64,000 nucleotides of DNA from Spirodela intermedia (GCA_902729315.2 LR746272.1:9852327-9916326), one strand, 5' to 3'; shown: positions 1-12,765, numbered from the stretch's first letter. Notes: generated by a model not told the origin, from the sequence alone. Numbers and translations are program-made.

Positions 1-758
1 TATTCAAGAGGGGAGAACTTTGACTTCAGGGTCACCACACGTGGCTGAAATTCGCTTCCTCCACCCTGCTTTGCGTGAAGGAGGCCTGCCTATTATCACG
101 GTAAAGACGGAGGCCGCAGAAGATTTTGGCGTGTTTCTTTGAGGGGTGGTTTGGAATCCACCTACTCTTGTAGATGGGCTCCAAGTCGTCTCCAGATGAC
201 GGATTTTGATGGAATGGAGCGTGTATTAAAGTGATGGCACATTACTTCGCGATTGAGCTATCTCCATGTTTGAAACTCTCTGTTAGTTTGACCAGCTGCG
301 GATGGTTTCTGGTCATGGTAAGCAGAAGGGGGATCTCCGGGCGATGAGAATGAAACACATCGGCCAAAAAAATTTGATACTGGGAAAACTCTTTCTTCGA
401 ATTTGTAGTCAGCTGATGACACAGTTGATCCATGCTGTGTCTTTTCTCCAAATCTGGGTCCCAATATTCTGTATAATCACTTTCAGTTTGAGAGAGCTTT
501 TGAACATAGGCTAATAATGTTCAGTCTTGGGAGTTGCATATATAAGGCATGGTCTTGATTGTCTTGGAACCTCCTCTTCGATATTACTTCACTGAAAATT
601 GTCTTGCTGTGATTTTTTTTTCTTAATGACGGCCTTCTCAATTGTTTTATTTTTTCTCAAATCGAAAGTTGTTATGCTTTTTATTTAGTGGGTAGTTTTC
701 TATGCCTGTCGATTGTAATTTGCCAGAGCCCTGAAAATGGTGCTGTTTGTTTTCGCAG
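1..758 (+). other. Flank or intron upstream of the MDH terminal exon
   Basis: No malate dehydrogenase exon is recognisable here, although the exon at 759 must have had upstream partners. The stretch ends in a pyrimidine-containing tract and a tttcgcag acceptor. If the gene is intact, this is all one intron of at least 758 bases. A piece at about 20-150 is more GC-rich and partly open, but I could not assign it to a family. The short open frames at 242-514 have no recognisable domain. Confidence 0.5.
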
Positions 759-899
759 GTTAAGCTGGGCAGGAATGGGATTGACGAAGTTCAAGGACTG
801 GGTACCCTGTCCGACTTTGAGAAGGAAGGCTTGGAAAATTTGAAGGCTGAGCTCAAGTCCTCCATAGAGAAGGGGATCAAATTCGCTAATGAGAGTTAA
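759..899 (+). CDS. mMDH: Mitochondrial malate dehydrogenase, last exon (partial)
   Basis: This exon starts in phase 0 after a tttcgcag acceptor and encodes 46 residues followed by TAA. It reads [20 protein letters not shown], then [20 protein letters not shown], then KFANES. That matches the C-terminal helix of plant mitochondrial NAD-malate dehydrogenase (EC 1.1.1.37), which interconverts malate and oxaloacetate in the mitochondrial matrix. The peroxisomal isoform has a clearly different tail, so the mitochondrial type is preferred. The catalytic domain lies upstream of the window. The exon end is consistent with a normal gene terminus, but no earlier exon is visible in the 758 bases before it. 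A detached exon (pseudogene fragment) therefore cannot be excluded. Confidence 0.85.
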   Translation, partial: VKLGRNGIDEVQGLGTLSDFEKEGLENLKAELKSSIEKGIKFANES

Positions 900-2055
900 G
901 TTTCTTCTTCGTTGGGGGTCTCAGGCTACCTGGGCATTTGCGCTACCTGAGGGCGTTGCTCGTTTTTGTTTTCGGCCAAAGCCCATTGAGTTACTGCTTG
1001 CGGAATCTTGTTTCTCCCCTCTTAACTGGGCTTAATAATTTCACATACCGTGGGTGCTGGAGTTGACTATTCACTTCATAATTAATAGAGTTACGTGAAT
1101 GAGGTACGCTCAAAATGTCTGAGCGTCCGTTCTTTTAATGACATTAACCTTTCACGGAAGGTTTAGATGGCGTTCTTCTTCTCAAAGTTCCACGTCAAAG
1201 TCAAATCCGTTGGTGGAATTTAAATCTGCGCAATCACTACTACGACCGAGTCCAAACTTTGACAAGGTTTGACCTAAACGATTACATATTTTGTTTTATC
1301 GCGCTTTTCTGACGTCGTACCGAACGTTCCTACATCTTTACTTCGTCACCAGTCAACATGATGAGGGATTATCGCAAATGTTACACAACTCCCGGTTTTA
1401 TGGCCCCTGTTTTGAAGTCTCGATTCACTCTTCTGAATGTGCTCCAGAATTGTGGTTTCAACTTTCCGCTAACTTCGATTTCCAAGGAAGCGTCGTCATC
1501 TTCAGATATTATGCGAGGAGAGCTGGATCAAATCTGGAAGATTAAAAATAGTTGGAGTGATTAATACGAGTATTGTCATCATGAATATCAAGTAATGTTG
1601 GGGCAGAGCTGTCTCACTTCAACTACCCTTGTGCACATTCTGAACAACAGGCAGAGCAGCAAATACTAACTCATCATCATTAAATCATTCCGTTGTAAAG
1701 ATCGATCACCCATGACTGTTTCAAAAGGGATTTAGATCGTAACAGGTTTACCCCAAAACCAACCACTGTTATTGATTCCCTTTATTGACCATTAAATACG
1801 TTTATGAAATGAAATTGCTCTTTATCAAATTGTATCCGCATTACACGCACACCTTTTACCGTGAAAGGAAAAGTAATCGGATGAACTATTGTGCAACCTA
1901 TTCAAGGTGGCTAGAACCTTGATCTTTTTCCTGGCATCAAAAACATGGAATGAAGCCAGAATTTACAATCTGATACAGTAGTTATATGTTCCGTTATTTA
2001 AGATAAGTGGAAACCAAAAGCTTCTGTTTCACCCGAACTGTTGGACGCCGTCGCT
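900..2055. other. Spacer between MDH exon and GDSL gene
   Basis: Noncoding. It holds the MDH 3' UTR and, because the next gene is on the - strand, the GDSL 3' flank as well. The part at about 1350-1490 is similar to about 9670-9800, which marks one edge of the duplicated GDSL block. Short open frames at 1291-1564 fall in this duplicated piece and do not stay open in the second copy. Confidence 0.5.
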
Positions 2056-3627
2056 CTACGCCTTTGGGCGCCAAGGTGGGAGGTCTGCAAGCTGCTTGAT
2101 CAAAGTTCCGGCAAGGATGCGGTGTGCCGCGTCCGTCATGTGGACGCCATCCCAACTCACAAACGTGGAAGGATCTCCGTGGACCTCGGACCCAGGTTTG
2201 CCGCACCACGCCGACCAGTTGAAATTGTACCGGCCACCGCCCCCACAGCAGCTCCTCAGAGCGCCGTTGGAGAAGCCTATGCATTAGGGAAAGCACAGGA
2301 CAGTGCTCATATTATAGTCGAGACATTTGAGAAACCCCAGTGATGACGGGTGATGGAGATGTTGGAGAACGAGTCATGAGGGGAGTACCGATGTACCTAC
2401 CAAAACGTTGGGGGAAGTTTGCAAAGGCAAGGGTAGGTCCATAGTAATCGGCGTAGGTTATCCTCACTTCTGGGTACTTCTTCTGAAGCCGAGATAGCGC
2501 ACGCCTTAGAAGCGCGTTGTGAAACTCGGAGAAATCGTTGATCGCTTTCAGGCATTGATTCCTAGGATCATAGTCTGTCTTGTCGGCACTGGCTCCTGAT
2601 GTCAAGCAAACCGGCATGCAGCCTATGGCGGTGCTCCCTGGAACCAGCAGCTCCACCGCACCGTGTTCGATTAATCTCTGGTAAAGAGGAAGAACACTTG
2701 AGGAATCAGCTGCACGATTTGATCGCTGCACTAAAGGAATGAGTTGACTCGGGTTTCCCGACCTCGGTGGCGGATGAGATGGCTTCTACGACTGACGGTA
2801 TGCGGGGCAATAATTTGTTTATCTCTACGTTGTCGAGGAATTCATTTCCGTAGTCATTGATACCGAACTCCCCGACGAGAAAGAGCGTTCTGTCGAAATA
2901 TGTTCTGCAGTCTACCGAAGAGTAGAGACAGAGGAGACAAATCTTTTAAGGGGGAATGAAAAAAACCGTATTTTATTTGATGCATGAGAAAAGAATAATA
3001 TATGCGATGTAAACATAGGGCACCTTTTAGGGAGTGGCACAGAGAAGGCTTCAATTCTTCGAACCACTTGAGCTGAACGCTCAGAGAGTAGTTAAGGTAG
3101 CCCTGCTTTATGCCTTCGCCAGGGATCAAGGGGGCGTCAAGCGCCGTGGCTCCCCCGACTGCAAAATTCACTCCATGACGAAAGTCCTGGCTACGTCCTC
3201 CCAAGTATGGTGGAGGTGGCGGTAGTCCGAAAGCATGTGCTGTAGCAACAGAAGCAGACGTAGTGTCCAGCGTTAGCTCCAGTAAAAAGAAGACAGCGGG
3301 CTGGATGGACATCTGTGATCATGGTTTTCTACGGTGGCTAGACACGGAAAAGGGTGTACCGATGAAATCCACAACAAGGCGGCCGTCGGATTGCCGGCCC
3401 GTCGGACGTCCGAAGTATGTTCTTCCGTAGGGTAGCTTGCCAAAGACTTGGTTGAGCTCTGGCTCGGCGATCAAAGCGTTTCCTGTGTCTGTCATCGAAT
3501 CCCCGAAGCTGATGATGGAAGTATAGCGTGGCCTCGCCGAGTCGGCCATTGTGAAGACGGAGAAGACGAGTAGATAGACTAGGAAGTCTAAGCTGAAGTG
3601 GGGAATAAGGGCGTAAGGCGTAGCCAT
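2056..3627 (-). CDS. GDSL esterase/lipase (SGNH hydrolase), complete five-exon gene
   Basis: Exons read from the - strand are 3360-3627, 3024-3239, 2763-2911, 2401-2677 and 2056-2276. All four introns (120, 112, 85 and 124 bp) are GT-AG, and the joined frame is 376 aa with a TAG stop, a normal length for plant GDSL lipases. A hydrophobic signal peptide covers about residues 10-27, suggesting secretion. The family blocks are present: FGDSMTDTGN (Ser44 nucleophile), NFAVGGATAL (oxyanion Gly at 118/119), GINDY (Asn180) and WDGVHMTDAAH (Asp346, His349). The family hydrolyses acyl esters, but the natural substrate cannot be told from sequence. The start at 3627 precedes the signal peptide directly. 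Two broken relatives lie at 6345-7140 and 17563-18279. This is the only GDSL copy in the window with all blocks. Confidence 0.88.
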
Positions 3628-3687
3628 GATAGAAAAGTTTGAGGGATGTGAGCTTACGGTGCGAGTATGTGAGAGGACATGCCTTCA

Positions 3688-3694
3688 TATTTAT
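3688..3694 (-). promoter_or_regulatory. Possible TATA box of the GDSL gene
   Basis: An ATAAATA motif on the - strand lies about 60 bases upstream of the GDSL start codon. The duplicate upstream region of the broken copy (about 18330-18350) is otherwise similar but lacks this motif. The assignment rests on position and motif only. Confidence 0.4.
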
Positions 3695-6344
3695 TTGGTT
3701 TGGCTGCTTCAGCGAGGGTTTCGGTTGATCTTATCCATTAGAATCTTCGCAGATTGAGATATCCACTGCATTTTAAAAACTGTTCGCCGCACACTTTTTC
3801 TGAAATGAGGCACCGTTGTCACAAAAATCTATCAGGGGGAACGGTAGTCAGGGTGCGCCGCAGGATTTTTCTGGGATTCAAAAAACAAAGAAAAGAGAAA
3901 CTATTCTAGAAAGTATAAACATATATATATATCCCACACAATTCCAAATAGTAAATTTGATTTAAGGGGACTGACCACAAATTCTATCTCGCTTCTATCT
4001 GTTGGGAACAGCAGAACTTTGATGCTTTCTGTCTACTCATCGTCGATAAGGTTTCAGTTTGATGGACGTTTAATGTCGCAGTTAACTTGATTTGGACGGC
4101 GAAATAACTTAACGTAATAAGACCTGAAAGTTATTCTTTAATTGTAGAAACCTATTTTAAATCGGTTACGTGATAAAGTTTAAAAGTTGACCTACACAAA
4201 AGGGAACACGTTCATGATAGCAAAAAGAGCACCCAACGAAACCGCACATAATTGATTGGTTTTGAATCAGGGGCCCGCTAAGATTATTGAATGCATGAAA
4301 TAGTACCCTAATTAAATAGTCACTGAGAGACGGGGTAGAGGATGGTACTCTGGCAACGCAACTAGTGAAATTCGATGACCTGTGCTTTAAAGAAGTCAGT
4401 TGCAATGCAATAACCTTAGTGAACTTCAAATAGCACAATGCTTGAAGCTTGAGTTTCCAGGCAAGAGGTAGCCACGCAGTGAATGAGTTAAGCAGGGAAC
4501 TATGGTCTGAAGGGTGATCAGAAAGGTGAACTAGATTCTTCTTGCGTCATCACCCTCTAAACTTTCAACTTTAAGTGTTTGACGTGACTCTGGCTCCATA
4601 ACCAATGGTGAGGACAATGAAGGTCTAGAGGCAAGCGCAAAGCGTCCAGATGTCCGATAGATTCACTTCGATGGGAAGGGGGCAACAAAAGAGCGGAAAA
4701 GCAGTGATAAGGTGCAACAAGCGATGACTATTATAGCCGTGAAAGCATTCTCTCCATACATCAGTTTCGCAGCGTAGATCAGTCGTGCAAGAGAAGAGAC
4801 TCAAGAGCTGCAGTGGTTTTCATAGTTCATATTGTCGACTCGTCGTTGTCGATGTTGCTCAGCTACTCCTCTTGTTTGCCCCTCTCTAGGTCATGTGTAA
4901 CCTCATCAGTTATCGTTGTCTCTCATCTCTCCGTTGTCTTCTTCATCGTAAATTTGGATATCACATGAAAGGCTGGAGGACGACTTTTCAGCTTCTGCTA
5001 GACCGTCGAAGATGTTTTCATGTGTCCGTGGCTGCCATAGCGAATGGCGGGGAGTTAGTCTCCAGGATTGAATCCTGTGCAGGCCGGGGGAACCTCTGTA
5101 AAACATACCATGTGAACACCTGAAAACTTCACCAAGCCCTTAATCGGGGTTTCCGTTGAAATTGTACATTGAAGAACGCTCAATGACAGGGAAGAGAAAA
5201 AAAAGATCTGCGGTGTGGAGGGGTGGGGGGGAAGTGGAGAGAGAGAGAGGTGGGGAGAATGTAATGGAGCCGATGAAACGATAGTGCGAAGGTACGCTGA
5301 ATGAGGAAGATGTGAGTGTACTCGATACAGTACCAACGGTAAGAGAACCTGCATCCATTGAGAATTTTATGCCAGAATGAATCTGCTTCTTAGAGGACGA
5401 TGGTACCAAGCTAGAAACGGGGGAAATGTGTGGAAGAAGAAGAAAGCATTGGAAAGAAATCTTAGGAAGGTCGATTGTTGCGTGCCGCGCGGAGGAATAC
5501 GCGGACGTGGAATGAGATTAGGCATTCTCTTGGTTACGAGGTATAAAAACATCATTAGGGTTATTGTCATCCAACGTAAAGTAATTTACTATGCTAAATT
5601 TATTTTGTTTTAAACTACAAAATTTCATACTAAACGTTGGGCATGCATATCTATATATATCTGAATAAAAACATATTCACAATGAGTGCAGTAGGCCCAA
5701 TTTACGCCCCGTCCCTCGCCTTCGCCGGCAGCCATGAGCTTTGTATCTCATAACGGTGGGTACAATCCTGTCTGGTCCAGGGAACCGGACTGTCCCTGTC
5801 CATGACCCCGTAGAGCCAACAAAGAATTTATGATAGCTGTAAGTCCGCATGATAAAAATATTTATATTTATATCCTTAGAAACGAAATATGTATACTTAG
5901 TATCTTTTCATTTTCATTCATTTTGTTTTTATTTCAAGTACTGCCGACCCGCACCCTGACTCACGTCCACAGTGAGACGCAGCCTCCGCATCGGACAACA
6001 CTGGATTGTTTTCAGTGTTCAACGGGCACTCGCAGTTTTCTACTCTCAAGCGGCTTCGTATCTTAACCAGGTGCCCCGCTGGGCGTGGAATTTCCAATGT
6101 GCTACGACATCGTGGATGTAAGATCGATGGCAGTCCTTGATGAAGCGCTTGACGAACTAATAAATGTGAAGACCCACTCACTCACTAAGCTCAGGACCAA
6201 GAGTTCTCTCACACTGCTCCGCTGCCCTTCTTTTTCATTCTTAAAGTTCGGTTTACCGTTAAAACTTCGGATGGCGGACCTAGCCCGCGCTTTTTCGACC
6301 TGATCTAATGGTGAAACACTAAATGTGCTTCGGTTGATATAGTT
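3695..6344. repeat. Duplicated intergenic block 1 (GDSL 5' flank)
   Basis: No gene is recognised. This stretch is the undisrupted counterpart of pieces scattered over 18280-36440. The matches are about 3630-3900 with 18280-18570, 3900-5480 with 19420-21287, 5680-5810 with 29160-29287, 5800-6160 with 34366-34717, and 6160-6230 with 36360-36440. Shared landmarks include a CTTGAAGCTTGAGTTTCCAG stretch (near 4440 and 20130) and a GATCGATGGCAGTCCTTGAT stretch (near 6124 and 34684). Short open frames in it are not conserved between the copies. Confidence 0.7.
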
Positions 6345-7140
6345 CATGCTTTCGGACTACTGACACCTCTACCATACATGGAAGACGTAGATATGAATTT
6401 CGTCACATCGTTAATTTCACAGTTGGGGGAGCCATGGCGACTGACGAGGCCTTTTTCCATGAGTTAGGCATTGCGGTAATTACGAAGTATTCTCTGAGCG
6501 CTCCGGTAAAATTGTTCGAAAAGTTGAGGTCTCCTATGCGCCACTCTCCCAAAGATTCAACATGATTTAGACGAGCCTTAGCGGTTGCAGCAAATGGAAG
6601 ATAATTCTTCCATACCCACGTAAATATGATTTCTACGCTGCGCGTCCATGTTCTTGTGTAGATTGCAGAAGATACTACGCCAGAGCGTTCTTTCCCCTAG
6701 GGGCAATCAGTGGAAGTGACTACACCAACCATTCTTATCAGAGACGTGCAGATGCCAAGTGAGATCCTACGTGCCGTCAGTGGTAGAAACCATCTCATCC
6801 ACAACAGAGTTACGGAAAGACGAGTCGAGTCGTTCATCTAGCCCATCACCTGAAACATCTCTTTACCATAGATTACCACAGATTAGTCAAACTTGCCGGG
6901 GGGGGGACTGCTACTGTCAGGAAACCTCGCCATCGTTTGCATGCCGATTTTGTTGACATCAGGGGCCAGCCTCAACCAGAGAACTATGATCCCAGGAACA
7001 AGTGCCGGAAGGTGTTCTACGATTTCTCAGAGCTCCACAACTCGCTGCTAAAGCTGCACAGGAAAAATACCCAAGAGCGAGGATAATCTTTGACGATTAC
7101 TACTGATCTAGCCTTTCCTTTACAAACTTGCGGCAATTTT
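6345..7140 (+). pseudogene. Decayed GDSL esterase/lipase copy
   Basis: Remnants of GDSL exons 2 to 4 are in order on the + strand. At 6345 the sequence resembles the HAFGLPPPPPYL start of exon 2, but with stops and shifts. At about 6662-6810 an exon 3-like part follows a possible acceptor and reads close to CRRYYARAFFPLGAISGSDY. At about 6880-7130 an exon 4-like part contains TSGAS, YDPRNKC and FSELHNSLL, then runs into a stop. Exon 1 with the nucleophile Ser and exon 5 with the Asp/His pair are absent. The orientation is opposite to the intact gene at 2056-3627. It cannot encode an active enzyme. Confidence 0.8.
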
Positions 7141-9238
7141 TTTCTACGGCTATTTATTTATTTATGAAAAGGGTCTGTCATGTGGATCGAATTTGGGAAA
7201 AACCTGTGACGATCTTAATAGTTAGTTTTTTGAACTGTTAGTGTGAGAGATTTTGGTATGGCGCCTCGCAATCATAGAGCTTAGAATCAAAGTTAATTAA
7301 TCATTAACGAGCATACTATAAATTAAAATAAAAGATTAATTAGATGTTTGGTTTGAATGACAGAAGAGCATTATTATACTGGAAAAAATAGTAACAGAAT
7401 TCTCTTGGCAGAAAGAAAATATTATCGGAGTATCCTTAGCAAGTAATAAAACGTTAACTTAGAGAGTAAGTAGTAAGAGCTGTACAATTGATTTGGATCG
7501 AACAGGTGAATTGAACAGACAAGAGGCGTCTCCCTAAGTGAAATGTTTTATACGAAACTATAACCAAAAAAACCACGTCCTTTTGTGTCTCTTAGATTGA
7601 GAAATATACCTACTTTTAAAATGATTTCTACGGAGCGGCGCATTTTGATGTCGACTACAGCGTGTCATATTACCCGCGGCTACGAGGTCTGCCTTTGATG
7701 TGATCTAAATTGGCCATTCCAAGTGCGGCTTAGATATTTCGTCCCCAACTAGCGACCGACTCCAAAAGCAACGCACGGTGGGGACGACTTGATATATTCC
7801 CGCCAGAGGTACATTCCTGGGGTAAAATCTCCTCTACTTAGGGCGACGAATTTGCCAACAGAGTTTCACTAGAAATCACCCTAATGACGGACTCCATCCA
7901 TTAATTCTGCCGACTCTCCCGTTGCCATCACAAGTCAGCCCTCTCCCCAACCTCCTTACCCGCCTTTCCAACCATTCTGCCGCTGTGCCACGGCCATCCA
8001 ACTTTCCATAGGGCCTACGTCCAGGGCGAGGGCCAACATCGATATATCTAGGGTTCCTTGGGATGAGGCGAAGCCTTAGCAAAGTCTTCCCTCCTTTGGA
8101 TGATTTTTTTGCACGGCAAACACATTAGGGGAGAATATACCTACGGAACCTTACATCTCATAAAAGTCCGCTACCAACAAAGAACATTTTTTCCTCGTAC
8201 TACCCCGCGGATTTTTAGGATGCCTAACTAGGCGAATAAAAAATTCCACTAGGACCTTAACAATTTCAAATTTAGCCATGATTAGTTATTTTTCTCTAAA
8301 ACACTGTATAATTGCGAAGTCCGATATCTATAAAAACATAACCAGTCATCAAATTTAGAAAATTGGAAATTTTGATGATCTCAAAGAATTTGGGAATCCT
8401 CACTTCGGATCCTAATTGAAGCTTTGCTCTGATTAATTAATGGACAAGGAACACGTAGAAATTTGTACCTCACAGTAGATGTTACTAATTTAATTCTAAT
8501 ATATGTCGTTTCTCCTTTACAAGAGAAGGATTGATAAAGTTATTCTGCTTCCTAACTCAAAATACATGTGAAATAACAAAGGTTAATTTGGTAATTTTTT
8601 TAAAAAAACTGATGTACTGATGGCAAGAGAGGGAGCTAATGGGCCATGCATGATTGTTTGGCCATTACAAAGGAAGTTCTACGATCTTAAAATGGACGCA
8701 GTACATAACAATCTCAATTCTCGTTTGACTACTTTCAAATAATTGAAGACTTTTGAGGAGTCTCATTCCCTGGAGTCCAATGCGGATGAATTTGATACGC
8801 CAATAGGAGTGTACAAATAAATTTTACAAGATGCTCTACTTGAAGAACATGAACACATCAAGGTAGATAGGAAAAATAATTACTTTTACAGTATGTCTCA
8901 CAAAAAGATCAATTGAATATAAACTGGCGTAGAGGGGGAGTAATCGCTTACTAAGAATAAGTTTCTAGGTGGTGTGGACCCACAAAATAAAGACATCTAA
9001 AGCCGTTAACCATATTTCACGACTACGAATATGAGATTAGCTATAACATCACGATGAGCTTACCCATAACACATTGACGACTTCCCTACTGCCTTGAGGG
9101 TTGCTAGTCACCACCACCACTTCCGCCAACCATCTTTTTGCCATCCCAACAGTGAACTAAGTTACGTCCAGAAAGCCACATGGAACTGTGTCGTGAATGA
9201 TCTCCTTCCACACCTGCCTGCTCATCATCATCATCGAG

Positions 9239-9241
<3 letters not shown>
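7141..9241. other. Intergenic, nothing recognised
   Basis: AT-rich noncoding DNA with a more GC-rich island at about 7620-8120. The open frame at 7876-8082 on the - strand has no recognisable domain. I found no exon chain, LTR pair or RNA gene. Confidence 0.4.

Positions 9242-9278
<37 letters not shown>
9242..9278. repeat. (GA)n microsatellite
   Basis: About 18 uninterrupted GA dinucleotides. The Ser-Leu runs of the open frame on the - strand here (9104-9346) are just the translation of this repeat. Confidence 0.95.
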
Positions 9279-9281
<3 letters not shown>

Positions 9282-9980
9282 GGAATCATAGGGATAAAAT
9301 TCTTTGTCAAATGTGCTTCACTAGTCTTGTGAACTAACTGGAACAACTAGATTTTGACTCCTGCCCTGACCAACTGGGTATGGAATTCGAAAAGATTTAG
9401 CTGTATTGGTGGGCGGATATAATACTGGAATACCGAGTGTTCAGACAATACGATATATGCAATATTATAATTTTTCCAATGATAACCGCAAGAAATCACT
9501 ATATTCTATTCAAATAGCACGGGCATGGGAGGAGGGCCGGGTGTCTCCATACCAAGCATCGGAAGTTGTGGTCCGCGTTCTCTGTCTTAGCATTTAATGG
9601 CACATATGTTTGTCCTTGTCTTGGATCCTTGGGTTGATATTGATCATAGTACTTTCTCTAAATCGAAGCAACCAAAATGAGTGATTATCGCAAATTTGAA
9701 CTCCATATTCATCAATTTCGGAATATGTGGCTCCTATTTTGAAGTCTTCATTCACTCTTTGAAACGTACTCTAGTAATGTGGTTTCATTTTCTAACATCT
9801 AGAACCCTATCGATTAGAAATTACTGATTCTCATGGGTAAGATAGTACCTAAATAGATTAGTCGACCTGCCTAACTTGCCTTGGCTTGACAATCATAAGA
9901 AGGCATTGCTGGTGTATAGATAAGTTTGCATAGCCATAATAGACTATAATCTCATTCTGAAGAAAAATCTCAGTAGATTA
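9279..9980. repeat. Edge of duplicated GDSL block 2
   Basis: No gene is seen. About 9670-9800 aligns with about 1350-1490: both share a GATTATCGCAAAT core, a TTTTGAAGTCT stretch and a GTGGTTTCA stretch in the same order. In block 1 this sequence lies on the 3' side of the GDSL gene. Here it lies on the 3' side of the broken GDSL copy at 17563, with a copia element inserted between. Confidence 0.55.
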
Positions 9981-10420
9981 TCTTAGAATTAATTTCAATG
10001 TGGACAATGATATATAAATTATATATTATAAGGTTATCACTGAGTTAATCTCACTTAAGTAATTGATTAGAGTTTAAGTATTTAAGATTACAACCTCTCT
10101 CATAAGTATGAACATAAATATAAATAATGGAGAGACCATATCTTATTCTAATTTTATGCTGGACTAAATTAAAAAAAGACACTAAGCGGTTAACTACCTC
10201 TTGTCTATAAATAATGAGTCATGATCCTTGGGTCACACATCGTGAGTCACTCTTAGAGCATCCTATCTCTCTTGAGTAAGTCATTGGATACCTTTCTGTG
10301 TTGATCCAAAAGGTTATCTTCGTACTTACACCTTCATGAATTCGAGTAGAAGTTTAATCTATTTTCATTATATTTTACTATTCTTCATCTATCTCAACAC
10401 TAACTTCTCCAGATTCAACA
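9981..10420 (+). repeat. 5' LTR of copia relic 1
   Basis: This 440-bp stretch aligns along its length with the 441-bp LTR at 28535-28975 (inverted). It starts TCTTAGAATT where the relative has a TG terminus, so the terminal TG is mutated, and ends in TTCAACA. The next bases form a primer site. The only LTR left on this element. Confidence 0.8.
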
Positions 10421-10422
10421 AG

Positions 10423-10434
10423 TGGTATTAGATC
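10423..10434 (+). promoter_or_regulatory. Primer binding site, initiator tRNA-Met type
   Basis: TGGTATTAGATC lies two bases after the LTR end. It differs by two transitions from the usual plant copia primer site complementary to the 3' end of initiator tRNA-Met. Confidence 0.75.
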
Positions 10435-10550
10435 TAACTATGTTAAGTTTTTAGAGAATGACATGTTATTCATCTTTTTCGTTCATCTTAGTATCATTTT
10501 TTTGATGCCTTGTCTTTAGAATAGATTTAGGCGTTCACTGTGGAAATCGT

Positions 10551-11280
10551 AAGGTTTTAACCTTACCATGGAGCGGTGTTCTGCACACCTCTCTTCCTCT
10601 CTTTTCTTGAAGGAAGATTTTCATTTGGAAATCGAGGGCTACAGGAGGGGCCCAGCCATTCCTCTTTCCTCTTTACATCATTAGACAGAAGGCTGGAGAG
10701 TGGTGGATGACGCTTTTGGATGTCTAGACGCCGGAGGGCTCTAGAAGGCAAAGAAGAGGCACAGGATGACCCCGACGGGTTTCAAAAGGCTGTGCGGTAG
10801 GCTGAGGGCTGCAGCGACTTCCACATGCCCCTAACTCATTCGGTCCCTCCTTTTCCTCTCACTGAAGGATGGTTTTTGACCATTCTAGAAATCAGCGGGG
10901 GGGATGTGGAGGGAATCAAGGGGAGGGGCACCCACTGTGGCTCCGTTTTTCGAATGGGAGGCCATTTTGGGCCAATCGTTTCAAGCCCCAAGGCACCGGA
11001 ATGACCCAGTTTCCTGCTCCTCCCTTTGGATCGAGCTCAACGTGGCTCAACAGGCTTCTCCCTTCGTGCAACGGCTTGTGCACCAATCCGCCGCGTGAAA
11101 CGGCCGCACCATTTTCTCGGTGCGTGCTGGACGGGAGAGGAACTATCACGTGGTGGTTCACACGCTGCACATGCCGGTTCAAGTGATTAGGTCAACACGA
11201 GCTGGACAACCGAAATGGTGTGCCGATTAGGTTAGACACGTGTCGGCTCAGCATAAGTCAATCCAATTATCCAATGCGCC
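10551..11280 (+). other. GC-rich leader of copia relic 1
   Basis: This segment between primer site and gag is much richer in GC than the rest of the element. It aligns with the leader of the second relic (about 27530-28400, inverted). Shared parts include the CACACCTCTCTTCCTCTCTT stretch and the following block ending near GGGCCCAGCCATTCC. Open frames here (10869-11186) are broken relative to the 168-codon frame in the other copy. No known domain. Confidence 0.6.
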
Positions 11281-12049
11281 TGCTATAGTGATGACATCAT
11301 AATGATGATGTTATCATTTTATTTACTAACGTCAGGCCCATAAAATTATTTATTTCAGACGTCATTTATTTATAAAGTCTTATTAATGATGTTACTTTAA
11401 AAAATTATTTATGATGTTATTTGAAAATTTCAATGATTATATCTACATTGATTAAAGGTCAAGTAACTATTATGATTTAAATTTTGATATACGTCTGATA
11501 TTTTATAATTATTACTTAAAGTAACATACTACCAAAGTAGGCTCTCTTGTGGAGATTAATTTTTCTAACATATGAGATATTGTGTATGTAATTTTGTGAA
11601 TACTAATTAGCCCAAATGAAAGTTTAGTATTTTATAAATTACATACATTTGTGATAATAAATATGTGACATTTATGTGATATTTTTATATGAATAATAAA
11701 TCGTTATAAAGAAAGTTTTATTATTTGACATAATGTCAATATTTACTTATCACACCAAGATATTGCTTAGAATTAATATTATAATCCAAAGATAAAGTAT
11801 TAATATTGCATCGAATATCTTGTGATAGGAAGTACCATTATTTGAAAATCAAGTTACTTATATGAGATTTACATTATTTTTTATATAGTTTTAAGTTCTA
11901 CTTCTATTGTTTCTACTCATATAAATTATATTCTTATGTTTAATGGTACCAACTTTAAGTATGGAAACAGAATGTTATGATAGTTCTCGTTTGCATAAAT
12001 CTAAACATTATATTAAAAAAGTTATCTCACAAACTCTCATGAGGATAAG

Positions 12050-12765
12050 AGAGATATAGATAAGTAGGACCAATTAAATCATATGAGTTTATGATTATGA
12101 AGCATGACATTCTAGAAGCCTTTAGGAGCACTTTGTTTGAAGAGGCCACTATAGTAATAATTTTCTTTGATGAACTTGAGAAAAAGTTTGCTAAGAATGA
12201 TAAAGTGAAACAAATACGATCTTAGTAAAACTTATATCTATGAAGTATAAAGACAAGAAAAATATAAGGAAGTATATTCTTGAGATGTCTCATCTTACAT
12301 CAGAACTAATGGCACTAAAGTTAGAGCTATATCAGATTTACTTGTGTACTTTATTTTCATTTCTCTTTCTACACAATTCAATCAATTTAAGATGTGTTAT
12401 AATTGTCAAAGTGACAAATTATCTTTAAATGAGCTCATATCACATTGTGTGTAAGAGGAAGAAATGTCAAAACAAGATAGACATGAGAGTGCTCATTTAG
12501 CTATAACCTTTAAAAATAAAATTAAAAAACATAAAGTTAATACAACTATAGGTAAACAACTTCTAAAGAAATAACAAATGAAGTAAGATAAATAATTGAC
12601 TTATTTTTTTTACAAGCATGGTAGAGACATGAAGAAGGATTGTACCAAATATCATACTTGGTGTATAAAGAAAGATGATCTTCTTGTTTGATTTGTTTAG
12701 AGGTTAGTTTAACTTTTATACATTTACACACATGCTGGATAGACTCTGGTGCTACTATTCACATA
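12050..12765 (+). pseudogene. gag and protease remnant of copia relic 1
   Basis: Around 12090-12330 the translation matches the UBN2-type gag core (KFAKND near 12184, then EMSHLTSELMALKLELYQ in the frame 12240-12428). A degraded zinc knuckle at about 12600-12675 reads YKHGRDMKKDCTKYH, with the first Cys changed to Tyr. At about 12733-12765 a protease active-site motif WIDSGATIHI is still visible. Frameshifts and stops separate the parts, so no functional polyprotein is made. Confidence 0.75.

Noticed and set aside
9104-9346. Protein with Ser-Leu repeats on the - strand
   Set aside because: The repeat is a translated (GA)n microsatellite and the rest has no domain.
10423-10434. Part of a tRNA-Met gene
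   Set aside because: Only the short primer-site complement is present, directly next to an LTR; no tRNA structure follows.
10869-11186. Possible small gene in the GC-rich stretch
   Set aside because: It is the leader of a copia relic; the frame is not kept in the second copy.
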